Shown piece after piece: positions 30,839-40,104 of a DNA stretch of 40,210 bases (the first letter of the stretch is position 1; every line of letters starts with the position of its first letter). The notes beneath the pieces were generated by a model that saw nothing but the letters and a program-made list of their open reading frames with translations, was not told the origin of the DNA and did not search any database. Where the stretch lies: NCBI GenBank assembly GCA_030426585.1, contig JAUHYH010000003.1:1-40210 (forward strand). Direction: 5' to 3'. The translations under genes and the position numbers were made by a program. The DNA comes from Bacteriovoracia bacterium (lineage in GTDB: Bacteria; Bdellovibrionota; Bacteriovoracia; Bacteriovoracales; Bacteriovoracaceae).

Positions 30839-31063
30839 TTACTGAAACTTCCAGTACTTGACGTCAGCACTCTCTAACTTTATTTCGTATTCGATAATCG
30901 CTGGGGTTCTATACTTCGCTTGAGCAACCATCACTTCATCTTCCAGTTCGTCAAAGGCAGGATTTCGGTAAACAGATTTTTCAACTTGAAATTCATCTTC
31001 AGTCGAAAAAACCAGTCCTGAAAAAAACAGTAATGTTAATAGAATTGTTATTACTTTCATCAT
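30839..31063 (-). CDS. small exported protein of unknown function
   Basis: The start is the ATG pair at 31061-31063 and 31058-31060, behind an AAGGAGTG ribosome site, giving about 74 residues with signal peptide VITILLTLLFFSGLVFS. An upstream start at 31138 would lack both a ribosome site and a signal peptide. The mature part is acidic and repeats a related phrase, VYRNPAFDELEDEVMVAQ and KYRTPAIIEYEIKLES. It lies upstream of the MFS gene on the same strand. Unknown family. Confidence 0.7.
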   Translation of the reverse strand: MMKVITILLTLLFFSGLVFSTEDEFQVEKSVYRNPAFDELEDEVMVAQAKYRTPAIIEYEIKLESADVKYWKFQ

Positions 31064-31194
31064 CACTCCTTGATGGGGGGAGGCACGAATTCCTTTTCTC
31101 CCCGTGTGAAAACATGATGACATAAGTTGGGATTTCAAAAAAGACTCTTGGTAAAGCTTTTATGGAGACGTTTTGCACCGGCTTCAATATGACA

Positions 31195-31476
31195 CTAGTG
31201 AATGAGCTGAACTAAAACATAGGGCTGAATAATTAAAAATTGAAATTTTTTCTCTTGATATTTTCCAGAGTCATCCATGCTGAGACTGATTAATTGTCTA
31301 TTATTTAGCCAATTTGCAACGGTTTGGGTTTGATCTTCAGCGATCGCCATCCCGGCATCAACGAGATCAATTGTGGAATCCACTAATATAACCGCCCCTC
31401 GTTCGAGATTCTTGTCTAAGAGGTTCCAGTCACACTCCTCTATTTCCGTCTGTAGTTTTTTTCTAAGCTCTGACAT
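31195..31476 (-). CDS. DUF2288 family protein
   Basis: A 93-residue protein matching the DUF2288 layout: SELRKKLQTEIEECDWNLL, then RGAVILVDSTIDLVDAGMAI, then AEDQTQTVANWLNN with a conserved Asp-Leu-Val-Asp core. The function of the family is unknown. Its start codon is only 12 bases from the start of the divergent exported-protein gene, leaving no room for separate promoters between the genes. Confidence 0.85.
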   Translation of the reverse strand: MSELRKKLQTEIEECDWNLLDKNLERGAVILVDSTIDLVDAGMAIAEDQTQTVANWLNNRQLISLSMDDSGKYQEKKFQFLIIQPYVLVQLIH

Positions 31477-31488
31477 ACTATCAGTGTA

Positions 31489-31923
31489 ATGAAAATTTTA
31501 ACGATCGTCATTTTGCTCACCTCCATTTCTGCCAAAGCGGAACTTGGTTTCTATTGTAAGAATGCTCTATCACTGGCTTTAAAGGGGTATTCCTATCATA
31601 AGGACTATGCGAGCTCATTGAAGAATATTGAAACCAGGCTTTATAAAATCAAAATGCTGACGGGGAAGATGATTAAAGAAAAAAAACCTTCGGCAAAAGA
31701 TAAAAAAAATGTACTCACTAATTTCGCCTCACTCAATACTCATTTCAAAAAACATAAAGAGACAATCAAACAAATCAGTGACACCACCTCTTGTGCCCAA
31801 GACCTCGTAAAAGATTTGGACCAGCTTCAGCCTATTCTTAAAAAACCCCTGAACAAACCCGAGATTCAAAAACTCCTCAAAGTCTCAACTCGCGCCATTA
31901 ATACCTTGAATTCGATTAAATAG
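31489..31923 (+). CDS. small exported protein of unknown function
   Basis: A 144-residue protein with a signal peptide (MKILTIVILLTSISAKAE). The mature part is helical and very Lys-rich (MLTGKMIKEKKPSAKDKKN), with two cysteines (GFYCKNA and TSCAQD). It ends two bases before the region upstream of kynureninase. No ribosome site is evident, and its start lies 12 bases from the divergent DUF2288 gene. Unknown family. Confidence 0.75.
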   Translation: MKILTIVILLTSISAKAELGFYCKNALSLALKGYSYHKDYASSLKNIETRLYKIKMLTGKMIKEKKPSAKDKKNVLTNFASLNTHFKKHKETIKQISDTTSCAQDLVKDLDQLQPILKKPLNKPEIQKLLKVSTRAINTLNSIK

Positions 31924-31961
31924 CATTGGACGATTCTTACTGTTCAACTTATCCTCGAACT

Positions 31962-33215
31962 ATGAATTTTACGAGCTCAGACAACACCTTTGAGGCTGCT
32001 CAAGCCTTTAATGAAAAGGACTCCTTAAAGGAGTTCCGCGATGAATTTCTCTTCCCTCAATTTAAGGGACAGGACTATTTATACTTCACTGGTCACTCAC
32101 TTGGACTTCAGCCTAAGAAGGCACGAGAAGCCATTAATGAGGTCCTCGATTCTTGGTCCTTAAGAGGTGTCGATGCACACTTCACTGGTGATCACCCGTG
32201 GATGACTTACCACGAGTCTCTGATTGAATCCATGTCACGGGTAATGGGGACCAAGCCTGAAGAAACCGTGATAATGAATGCGCTCACCACAAATCTTCAT
32301 CTCATGTTGGTCTCATTCTATCGTCCGACAAAAACTCGTTATAAAATCCTCATTGAACAAAACGCGTTTCCTTCTGATATCTATGCCGTAAAATCACAAG
32401 CGCGTTTTCATGGGTTTGATTGGCGAGAAGCGATCGTTGAATTAACTGCTGATCAAGATCCACTTGAGCAAATCGAAAATTTAAAAGACGAACTCGCCTT
32501 AGTCATGATGGGTAATGTGAACTACCTCTCCGGCCAAGCGTTTGATATGAAAGCGATCAGTGAGAAGGCCCATGAAGTTGGTGCTTTTGTTGGGTTTGAT
32601 CTCGCTCATGGGGCCGGAAATCTTATTTGTGACCTTCATAACGCTGATCCTGACTTTGCGGTTTGGTGTACCTATAAATATATGAACTCAGGACCTGGTT
32701 CTCCGGGAGGAGTTTTTATTAATCAGAAGCACCTGGGAAAAACTGATATCCCTCGTTTTGAAGGATGGATGGGGAATCATAAAGACACCCGCTTTGTCAT
32801 GAGTCCAGAATTTGATCCCGCTCCGGGGGCTAAGGCGTGGCAGCTGAATAATCATCCCATTTTTCAAATGGCCGCACTGAGAGCAAGTCTTGATTTATTT
32901 GATAAAGCGACGATCAAGGCCCTTCGTAAAAAAGGAGATCACCTCACCGGTTATCTTGAATTTCTTTTAAATGAGAATTGCGGTGAGAAAATAGAAATGA
33001 TCACGCCTGCTTACTCTGAAACAAAACAAACGCGTGGGAATATGCTGTGCATGCGTTTTAAAAACGATGCTCGCGCCGTAAGGAAAGCTCTTCAGGACAA
33101 TGGTATCTTAAGTGATTTTAGAGAGCCTGATATTCTTAGGATTGCTCCTGCTCCGCTTTACAATAATTATACCGATGTTTATAAATTGGTAGAAATCATT
33201 GCTAAAGAATCATGA
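31962..33215 (+). CDS. kynU: kynureninase
   Basis: A 417-residue PLP enzyme of the kynureninase family (aspartate aminotransferase fold) cleaving kynurenine to anthranilate and alanine. Conserved parts are EFLFPQFKGQDYLYFTGHSLG, a domain-opening motif (given only by position, about residues 24-45), GHSLGLQPKKAREAI, WMTYHESLIE, HGAGNL, and TYKYMNSGPGSPGGVF with the PLP-binding Lys. A TTG at 31926 would add 12 residues, but ATG 31962 gives the usual N-terminus. The downstream flavoprotein starts inside its end (ATGA). Only the kynureninase of the pathway is present here. Confidence 0.93.
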   Translation: MNFTSSDNTFEAAQAFNEKDSLKEFRDEFLFPQFKGQDYLYFTGHSLGLQPKKAREAINEVLDSWSLRGVDAHFTGDHPWMTYHESLIESMSRVMGTKPEETVIMNALTTNLHLMLVSFYRPTKTRYKILIEQNAFPSDIYAVKSQARFHGFDWREAIVELTADQDPLEQIENLKDELALVMMGNVNYLSGQAFDMKAISEKAHEVGAFVGFDLAHGAGNLICDLHNADPDFAVWCTYKYMNSGPGSPGGVFINQKHLGKTDIPRFEGWMGNHKDTRFVMSPEFDPAPGAKAWQLNNHPIFQMAALRASLDLFDKATIKALRKKGDHLTGYLEFLLNENCGEKIEMITPAYSETKQTRGNMLCMRFKNDARAVRKALQDNGILSDFREPDILRIAPAPLYNNYTDVYKLVEIIAKES

Positions 33216-34426
33216 AAAAAATTATCGTCATTGGTGCTGGGGCCGCAGGTGTCTTTGCAGCGATTCGCTGTGCTGAAGCCAATCCAAAAACAAAAGTTAC
33301 GATTCTCGAATCAGGAAACAAGGTTTTAAGAAAAGTAAAAATTTCTGGTGGCGGTCGTTGTAATGTCACTCATCATCAATTCATGTCAGCAGAATTTGTA
33401 AAGAACTACCCCCGAGGTTCTCGAGAATTGCAATCCCCTTTTACTCAATTCCAAGCTGAAGATACGGTGAAATGGTTTGCCGATCGGGGCGTCAAGATGA
33501 AGGCGGAAGAAGACGGCAGGATGTTTCCCGTCACCGATTCTTCTCAGACCATAATCAATTGTTTTTTAAACGAAGTAAAAAAACTCAATATCCAAATCAT
33601 TACCGGAAAGAAGGTGACTTCCGTTAAGAAAGAAGGGAATCAATTTTCTATTTGGACGGAACAAAAGGATCAATTCAAGGCAGAGGGGCTGATGCTTGCC
33701 ACAGGAAGTATGCCGGAGGGTTATAAACTCGCAAAGCAATTAGGTCACTCCATTACTCCTTTGGCCCCGTCTCTGTTCACTTTTAAAATTAACTCTCGCC
33801 TTCTAAAAGACTTAGCGGGAATTTCTTTTCCAGAAGTTGAGCTGACTTTAAAAACTTCAAAGAAAACTTTTCAACAAGTCGGCCCCCTCTTGATCACACA
33901 TTGGGGACTTAGTGGACCAGCGGTTTTAAAACTTTCTGCTTGGGCCGCGCGCGAGATGAAAGAAGATAACTATCAATCAACTTTAGAGATCAATTGGCTT
34001 AATAAAAAAAGAGCACCACTCTTGGAAGAGCTTTTTAAAAATAAAAATTCTAAAAGTAAACTCACTAACCTTTACCCTCAAGAATTGGCCGGTCGGTTTT
34101 GGGAACAGTTTCTTAAAGTAAATCAGCTGGATGCTGATACTCCCTGGAACCAACTCCCCCACAAGCAATACAATCAATTGGCCGATGCTCTCTATAAAAC
34201 AAGTTTGGAAGTTGAAGGAAAAAGCCGTTTTAAGGAAGAGTTTGTGGAATGTGGCGGAGTGCATCTTAAAGAAATCGATTTCAAAACCATGGAAAGCAAA
34301 CTCACTCCGGGACTTTTCTTCGCTGGTGAATTACTCGATATAGACGGCATTACTGGTGGTTTTAACTTTCAAAATGCGTGGACGGGTGGCTGGATCGCCG
34401 GAACTTCGCTCGCTCATTTGCCATAA
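33212..34426 (+). CDS. HI0933-like FAD-dependent protein
   Basis: A 404-residue flavoprotein of the HI0933/BaiN family. The dinucleotide motif is IIVIGAGAAGVFAAIRCAE, followed by KISGGGRCNVTH, MLATGSMPEGY and, near the end, DIDGITGGFNFQNAWTGGW. Members are oxidoreductases of mostly unknown substrate; a few reduce bile acid derivatives. The start overlaps the kynureninase stop by four bases (ATGA), so they are co-translated. The partner substrate is not known. Confidence 0.92.
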   Translation: MKKIIVIGAGAAGVFAAIRCAEANPKTKVTILESGNKVLRKVKISGGGRCNVTHHQFMSAEFVKNYPRGSRELQSPFTQFQAEDTVKWFADRGVKMKAEEDGRMFPVTDSSQTIINCFLNEVKKLNIQIITGKKVTSVKKEGNQFSIWTEQKDQFKAEGLMLATGSMPEGYKLAKQLGHSITPLAPSLFTFKINSRLLKDLAGISFPEVELTLKTSKKTFQQVGPLLITHWGLSGPAVLKLSAWAAREMKEDNYQSTLEINWLNKKRAPLLEELFKNKNSKSKLTNLYPQELAGRFWEQFLKVNQLDADTPWNQLPHKQYNQLADALYKTSLEVEGKSRFKEEFVECGGVHLKEIDFKTMESKLTPGLFFAGELLDIDGITGGFNFQNAWTGGWIAGTSLAHLP

Positions 34427-34483
34427 TCTAAACTAATTCAGTAGACTTTTAATATAATCTTAAATTTACCACGGTAGGTTTCT

Positions 34484-35668
34484 ATGAAATTATTAGTAGT
34501 TTTATCTCTTCTCTTTTCCGCTAACCTCTTCGCAGACCAAAACTTCAAAAAATTCCTTAAAAATCTTAAAACTGAAATGATTCAGAATTATGGATTTTCT
34601 CAAGCACTGATTGAAGATGCTTTTAAAGGTGTGGAGCTTAATGAAGATGTCCTTCATGCGGATCGAAACCAACCTGAGCTTAAAAAAAGCTTCGGGAGTT
34701 ATCTTAAAAGAGTTCTAAGTGAAAAAAGAATTGGAAAAGGGAAAGTCTTTATCAATGAGCTTGCTAGCCTCTTTGATGATATTGATGCCATCTACCCTGT
34801 TCAAAGAAGATTCCTTCTTTCTTTCTGGGCAATGGAAACAAACTTTTCTTCTTATACGGGCTACTTTGATGTGATTGAAGCTTTTGCAACTTTAATTTAT
34901 GACGGAAGAAGAGGAAAGTTCTTTAAAGCTGAATTAATTTCAATTTTAAAGGTCCTTCAACTTGGAAACTTCCGCTACCCTGCTGAAAGAATCCAAGGTT
35001 CTTGGGCCGGTGCTATCGGATCAACTCAATTTCTACCAAGTAAAATTCTAAGATACGCTATCGACTTTAATAATGATGGTGTGATCAATATGTGGGAGTC
35101 ACGTCCTGACTTTCTCGCTTCTTCAGCGAAGTTTCTCCAAGGTGAAGGTTGGACTGCTGATGAGCACTGGGGTTACCCAATCGAACTTCCTGAAAACTTT
35201 AATTACTTCGAGTCAGGTTTAAAAACAAAAAGAACCGTTGATTACTGGAGAAAGAAAGGAATCACTCTTCAAAACGGTGAAGCTCTTCCCGATTCAGAAA
35301 ATCTCACGGCGGTTTTTCTTCCTCAAGGTCATAAAGGACCAAAGTTTCTGGTTTATAATAACTTCTTTACGATTTTTCGTTGGAACTACTCAGCGAAATA
35401 CGCTCTGGCCATTGGGATGATGTCGGATCGGATCACGGATCAGGCGACTTATTGGAATGAAATTAATTTCGATGAACAAAGTTTTCTCACCAAAAAAATA
35501 ATTAAAAGAATTCAAAACCAATTAAACCAACTAGGTTTCGGTGCAGGTAAAGCTGATGGGATTTGGGGACAGAATTCGACAAGGGCCTTTCAGAAATATC
35601 AAGTTTCTCGGAACTTAGTTCCTGATGGTTACCTCACTGAAGAAGTGGTGGGTCAGTTACTCAGATGA
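34484..35668 (+). CDS. lytic murein transglycosylase with a peptidoglycan-binding domain
   Basis: A 394-residue exported enzyme: signal MKLLVVLSLLFSANLFAD, a SLT_2/MltB-type catalytic domain, and a C-terminal peptidoglycan-binding domain (IQNQLNQLGFGAGKADGIWG, then STRAFQKYQVSRNLVPDG). The catalytic Glu is in FWAMETNFSSYTG near residue 123. Supporting blocks are RIQGSWAGAIGSTQFLPSKI and DFNNDGVINMWES. It cuts the glycan strand of peptidoglycan. The next gene overlaps its stop and encodes a second cell-wall enzyme, so the two probably work together in wall opening or recycling. Confidence 0.92.
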   Translation: MKLLVVLSLLFSANLFADQNFKKFLKNLKTEMIQNYGFSQALIEDAFKGVELNEDVLHADRNQPELKKSFGSYLKRVLSEKRIGKGKVFINELASLFDDIDAIYPVQRRFLLSFWAMETNFSSYTGYFDVIEAFATLIYDGRRGKFFKAELISILKVLQLGNFRYPAERIQGSWAGAIGSTQFLPSKILRYAIDFNNDGVINMWESRPDFLASSAKFLQGEGWTADEHWGYPIELPENFNYFESGLKTKRTVDYWRKKGITLQNGEALPDSENLTAVFLPQGHKGPKFLVYNNFFTIFRWNYSAKYALAIGMMSDRITDQATYWNEINFDEQSFLTKKIIKRIQNQLNQLGFGAGKADGIWGQNSTRAFQKYQVSRNLVPDGYLTEEVVGQLLR

Positions 35669-36297
35669 AATACCTTCTCCTTTTTCTTTCACTTAACCTC
35701 TACGCTCAGAAAAAACATTCGGTTGAGGTTTTAGAAATACCTGAGGCCATCCAAAAACAAATGATGGGTTTGAGTATGAAGAAGGGTTGTCCCGTTCCTT
35801 TTAAGGATCTTCGGCTTTTAAAATTTCTTCACTATGATTTCGAAAACTCAGTCACCCAAGGTGAACTTGTGGTTCACAAAAAAGTCGCTGAAGGTCTCAA
35901 AACAATTCTCTTTAATCTTTTTAGGGCCGAATACCCCATTCAAATAGCGAAGCTTGTTGATCATTACAAAGCAGATGATATGACTTCCATGAAAGCAAAT
36001 AACACCTCCGCTTTTAACTGCCGACCGATCACGGGAAAAAAGAATGAATTTTCGTTACACTCGTATGGATTAGCGATTGATATCAATCCGCTCATTAATC
36101 CTTATATTAAAGGCGATAAAGTCCTCCCTCCAGAGGGGGCGAAGTATCAAGATCGTAGCCAAGCGGCCAAAGGGCTTATCAAGGCCAATGATCTCATTGT
36201 CCAAGAATTCAAAAAACAGGGATGGTCTTGGGGGGGCGATTGGAAGCAATACAAGGACTATCAGCACTTTGAGCAGCCAAAAAGCATTCTTCAGTAA
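35665..36297 (+). CDS. M15-family peptidoglycan peptidase
   Basis: A 210-residue protein with a short signal-like start (MKYLLLFLSLNLYAQK). The zinc site of the VanY/CwlK-type peptidases is FSLHSYGLAIDINPLINPYI (His and Asp) and WGGDWKQYKDYQHFE (third His). It should cut peptide stems of peptidoglycan. The start overlaps the lytic transglycosylase stop by four bases (ATGA), so it is one operon of a glycan-cutting and a peptide-cutting enzyme. Its relation to the M15 lipoprotein at 4560 is only at family level. Confidence 0.88.
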   Translation: MKYLLLFLSLNLYAQKKHSVEVLEIPEAIQKQMMGLSMKKGCPVPFKDLRLLKFLHYDFENSVTQGELVVHKKVAEGLKTILFNLFRAEYPIQIAKLVDHYKADDMTSMKANNTSAFNCRPITGKKNEFSLHSYGLAIDINPLINPYIKGDKVLPPEGAKYQDRSQAAKGLIKANDLIVQEFKKQGWSWGGDWKQYKDYQHFEQPKSILQ

Positions 36298-36338
36298 GCT
36301 CGCATGACTTATTGCAACTTCTAATGTAGTATTTTGCA

Positions 36339-37934
36339 ATGATCTCAACAAATAATGTCAGTTTAAGCTTTGGAGGCCAGAAGCTCTTCGAAGACGTCAC
36401 TATTAAATTCTCTCCAGGGAATTGTTATGGGTTAATCGGTGCCAACGGTGCTGGGAAATCGACCTTTATCAAAATCCTCTCTGGAGAACTTGAGCCTCAA
36501 ACTGGACATGTTGAAATGAAACCGGGAGAGAGACTTTCAGTTTTAAAGCAGGATCATTTTGCTTATGACGAGCACACCGTTATGCAAACGGTTCTCATGG
36601 GGAACCCTGAACTTTACAAGGTGATGCAAGAGAAAGACGCGATCTATGCCAAAGGTGAAATGAGTGATGAAGACGGAATGCGGGCTTCAGAACTTGAGGT
36701 CGCTTTTGCCGAGATGAATGGTTGGGAAGCAGAAAGTGAAGCGGCCACGCTCCTTGCTGGTCTTGGGATCGGTACTGATAAGCATGAAGTTCTCATGAAA
36801 AACCTTACTGGTTCTGAAAAAGTTAAGGTTCTTTTGGTTCAAGCACTCTTTGGTGAACCCGACACTCTCCTTCTGGATGAGCCGACCAACAACCTTGATA
36901 TCCAAGCCATTAAATGGCTTGAAGAATTTCTTTTAAACTTCAAAAACACAGTGATCGTGGTTTCCCACGATAGGCATTTTCTTAATAAGGTTTGTACTCA
37001 TATCGCTGATGTGGATTTTGGAAAAATCACAAGCTACGTCGGTAACTATGACTTCTGGAAACAGTCTTCTGAACTTGCGATGCACTTACGTTCCAATCAA
37101 AAGAAGAAGCAAGAAGATAAAGTTAAAGAACTTAAAGAGTTTATCCAACGCTTCAGTGCCAACGCTTCGAAGTCAAAACAAGCCACTTCAAGGGCCAAAC
37201 AACTTGATAAGCTTGAACTGGTTGATCTTCCAAGAACAACTCGAAAATACCCTTACGTGATGTTTGATCAATCCCGGGAAGCCGGAAAAGACATGTTGAT
37301 TGTTGAAGGAATTTCTAAAACTATCGATGGGGTCAAACTTCTCGATAATATTAACCTTTCCATCAACAAAGGTGAGAAAGTTGCTTTTCTTGCTGATAAT
37401 GATCGCTCTATTACCGCCCTTTTTGAAATCTTAATGGGGAATATGAGGCCTGATGAAGGGTCTTATAACTGGGGAGTGACCACGACTCAAGCTTATCTCC
37501 CTGATGATAACTCTCACTATTTTGAATCAGGTGAGCACACCATTGTTGATTGGCTCAGGCAATATTCTCCGGAAGATCAAACAGAAGAATTTATCCGAGG
37601 CTTCCTTGGAAAAATGCTTTTCTCTGGAGATGATGCCCTTAAAAAGACCAATGTTCTTTCAGGGGGAGAGAAAGTTCGGTGTATGATCTCAAAGATGATG
37701 CTCTCAGGCGCCAACGTTCTGGTGATTGATGGACCAACAAACCACTTAGACCTTGAATCAATTTCTGCTTTTAACGATGGACTCGTTCGTTACAAAGGAA
37801 CGATCCTTCTCTCTTCACATGATCACGTCTTTGTTCAGACGGTTGCTGACAGAGTAATTGCCCTTAAAGAAGGGCAAGTTGTTTTTGATAAACTCTGCAC
37901 TTTTGAAGAATATTTAGAAAGTGTTGAGAGTTAA
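36339..37934 (+). CDS. ABC-F ATPase, YbiT-like, with a degenerate second half
   Basis: A 531-residue protein of two tandem ATP-binding domains without membrane parts, as in ABC-F translation factors. The first has Walker A (GANGAGKST), a modified signature LTGSEKVKV, and LLLDEPTNNLD. The charged linker (KKKQEDKVKELKEFIQRFSA, and SKSKQATSRAKQL) fits the family. The second domain keeps LSGGEKVRC but has lost the Walker A Lys (LADNDRSITAL in place of GxxGxGKS). Its Walker B reads VIDGPTNHLD with Gly in place of the catalytic Glu. So only the first site can hydrolyse ATP. The start ATG has no clear ribosome site. Confidence 0.92.
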   Translation: MISTNNVSLSFGGQKLFEDVTIKFSPGNCYGLIGANGAGKSTFIKILSGELEPQTGHVEMKPGERLSVLKQDHFAYDEHTVMQTVLMGNPELYKVMQEKDAIYAKGEMSDEDGMRASELEVAFAEMNGWEAESEAATLLAGLGIGTDKHEVLMKNLTGSEKVKVLLVQALFGEPDTLLLDEPTNNLDIQAIKWLEEFLLNFKNTVIVVSHDRHFLNKVCTHIADVDFGKITSYVGNYDFWKQSSELAMHLRSNQKKKQEDKVKELKEFIQRFSANASKSKQATSRAKQLDKLELVDLPRTTRKYPYVMFDQSREAGKDMLIVEGISKTIDGVKLLDNINLSINKGEKVAFLADNDRSITALFEILMGNMRPDEGSYNWGVTTTQAYLPDDNSHYFESGEHTIVDWLRQYSPEDQTEEFIRGFLGKMLFSGDDALKKTNVLSGGEKVRCMISKMMLSGANVLVIDGPTNHLDLESISAFNDGLVRYKGTILLSSHDHVFVQTVADRVIALKEGQVVFDKLCTFEEYLESVES

Positions 37935-37935
37935 C

Positions 37936-40005
37936 CTATTCGGTAAATCCCAACTCTCCTAAAACAAATGATTGGTTTCGAACATAATCTTTATCTTTAG
38001 CGTCGTTACCAGAATCCCCGCCATGCCCACCTTTGAAAGTTGTAAAAAACACAATAGGGTTTGAATCTTCAGATTTATTATACTCTCTTAGCTTGGCAAC
38101 CCACTTCATCGGCTGGAAATAGTAAACCGCTGTATCTTCAAATCCTGTTACAACAATCATAGAAGGGTATTTTTGTTTTTTTACATTCGTATAGGGGTCA
38201 TATGCTTTCATATAATAATATTCATTTTCAACCAGACCATCACCCCATTCTTTTTTCTCATATTTTGAAAGAGGGTCATAATAAAGAGTCATCGTATTGA
38301 GAATATCGACAAAGGGGACACCTACATAAGCGACTCTAAAAAGATCTGGGCGCATGTTCATAACTGCCCCCATAAGAAGCCCCCCTGCACTAAGACCATT
38401 TATGGCCAGGTACTCTGGTTTAGTAACTTTCGTTTTAACAAAGTGCTCAGCGACATCAATAAAGTCATTAAAAGTGTTCATCTTATTGAGATAGCGTCCT
38501 TGATCATACCAACGCTCCCCTTTTTCTCTCCCACCACGGATATGAGCAATCGCCCCAATAACACCTCTATTAAGCATCGGAATAAACTCTTTTTCATATC
38601 GAGGTGATTCGAAAGCTCCATATGATCCATAACCATATAAGTGAAGCCTTTGATCTTTCCCTGAGTACATATCCTTACGATAATAAACAGAGACAGGAAT
38701 TAACTCTCCATCTCTCGCTTTTACTTGAATTTTTTTAGTTGCGTATAAACTCGGGTCGATTCCCGGAACATTCGAAGCAATTTTTCTAACAGGCTTACAG
38801 TCTTTTAGATAACAAGAATATGTTTCACTGGGTTGAGTAAAACTTGTTATCTCATAATAAATTTCTTGGCTGTTTGAATTCACAAGAACTTCACCTCGAT
38901 AAGAGACGAGTGGTGTTGGCGAAGGAACTTTTTGAACCTTTCCAGTTTCTATATCGATAACGGTAAGCCTTTCAGCTCCCTCGAAACCTTCTTCAACAAT
39001 AACGTGATCATCACTTAAAAACATATTGGCAATATAGCCTTCTTTGGGTTTATAGAGCTTTACCCATTCATTGTTTTTGAAATGATAAATTCCGTAGGTA
39101 TCCGAAAACTCATTTGTATGCTTAAACCATCCGTGCTTATTCTTGTTAACTTTAATCAAAGATGGCTTATCCGTATCAAGTAGTGGACTAAGCTGATTTC
39201 TTGTCCGTGAAAAAACAAAATGTTTACTGCTTTTACTCTTTCCTAAACGAATAAGGATTTCGGTTCCATCAAATGTTTTCGTTATTCTTTTTCCGGCTTC
39301 TTTGTCCTTAAAACTGGCCACAAGGTGAGACTTTTGATCACTCACAACATAATCATAAATTTGGTAAAGCCCCATTTCCTCTGTGGCACCAACAAAAAGA
39401 AGACGTGTGTTATCAACCCACGTAAACCCATTATAAACATGCCAATGAAGATCTATTTTTAACTGAGAAACTTTATTGGTTTCAAGATCAATTAAGAAAG
39501 GAGTTCCATGACCTCTTCCCTTTAAATCTGCGATAAAAAGAATTTTCTTTTGATCAGGACTCAGCTCCATTCCAAAGATGGCGAAATAAGAAAAAGACTT
39601 TGCAATCTCATTCCCATCAAGAATAAGTGTCTCTTTCCCTGTACCATGATCGACTGTATACCAGCGCCAATAGGACTCCTTTTGATCTCTCTTTCGGATA
39701 AGCGAAAAATTTTCAAAAATTTTATAATACCGTTTCGCTGAAGTTTCTCTTAGCTGTTTGTACTCTTCGGCTAAATTTTCTTGAAGAACTTTGTACTTCT
39801 TATTGTAATTTTTGGCATAAGCTGTTTCAGCCTCTAGGTGCTTTTTTACTTCTGGATCTTCGTTATCATGCATCCAGCGGTAATTATCGACTCGGGGATC
39901 ATTATGAAAACTATCAATGTGAGGTATTTTCTTAGCGACAGGAGGTTCTTCTGAATAACAACTCCAGCTTAGAAAAAATAAAAAACTTAGTGATAATAAT
40001 TTCAT
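37936..40005 (-). CDS. prolyl oligopeptidase, lipoprotein-like (S9A)
   Basis: A 689-residue serine peptidase. The N-terminal seven-bladed propeller runs to about residue 400, and the alpha/beta-hydrolase domain follows. The catalytic triad is GLSAGGLLMG (Ser), VVTGFEDTAVYYFQP (Asp) and GGHGGDSG (His). HIRGGREKGERWYDQGR is a family marker. The first residues MKLLSLSFLFFLSWSC contain a lipobox-like WSC. An earlier start at 40032 is unlikely, because GAGGTGG lies directly before the ATG at 40003-40005. It would degrade short peptides in the periplasm or outside. It is convergent with the ABC-F gene. Confidence 0.93.
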   Translation of the reverse strand: MKLLSLSFLFFLSWSCYSEEPPVAKKIPHIDSFHNDPRVDNYRWMHDNEDPEVKKHLEAETAYAKNYNKKYKVLQENLAEEYKQLRETSAKRYYKIFENFSLIRKRDQKESYWRWYTVDHGTGKETLILDGNEIAKSFSYFAIFGMELSPDQKKILFIADLKGRGHGTPFLIDLETNKVSQLKIDLHWHVYNGFTWVDNTRLLFVGATEEMGLYQIYDYVVSDQKSHLVASFKDKEAGKRITKTFDGTEILIRLGKSKSSKHFVFSRTRNQLSPLLDTDKPSLIKVNKNKHGWFKHTNEFSDTYGIYHFKNNEWVKLYKPKEGYIANMFLSDDHVIVEEGFEGAERLTVIDIETGKVQKVPSPTPLVSYRGEVLVNSNSQEIYYEITSFTQPSETYSCYLKDCKPVRKIASNVPGIDPSLYATKKIQVKARDGELIPVSVYYRKDMYSGKDQRLHLYGYGSYGAFESPRYEKEFIPMLNRGVIGAIAHIRGGREKGERWYDQGRYLNKMNTFNDFIDVAEHFVKTKVTKPEYLAINGLSAGGLLMGAVMNMRPDLFRVAYVGVPFVDILNTMTLYYDPLSKYEKKEWGDGLVENEYYYMKAYDPYTNVKKQKYPSMIVVTGFEDTAVYYFQPMKWVAKLREYNKSEDSNPIVFFTTFKGGHGGDSGNDAKDKDYVRNQSFVLGELGFTE

Positions 40006-40104
40006 CTTGATCCACCTCAATATTGTTTGCATTCATCTTGAGATTGGACCAAGAGAAAGTCAAAGGTGCTTTTTGCCCCTTTTAAAAGTATATTTATTTA
40101 CAAG

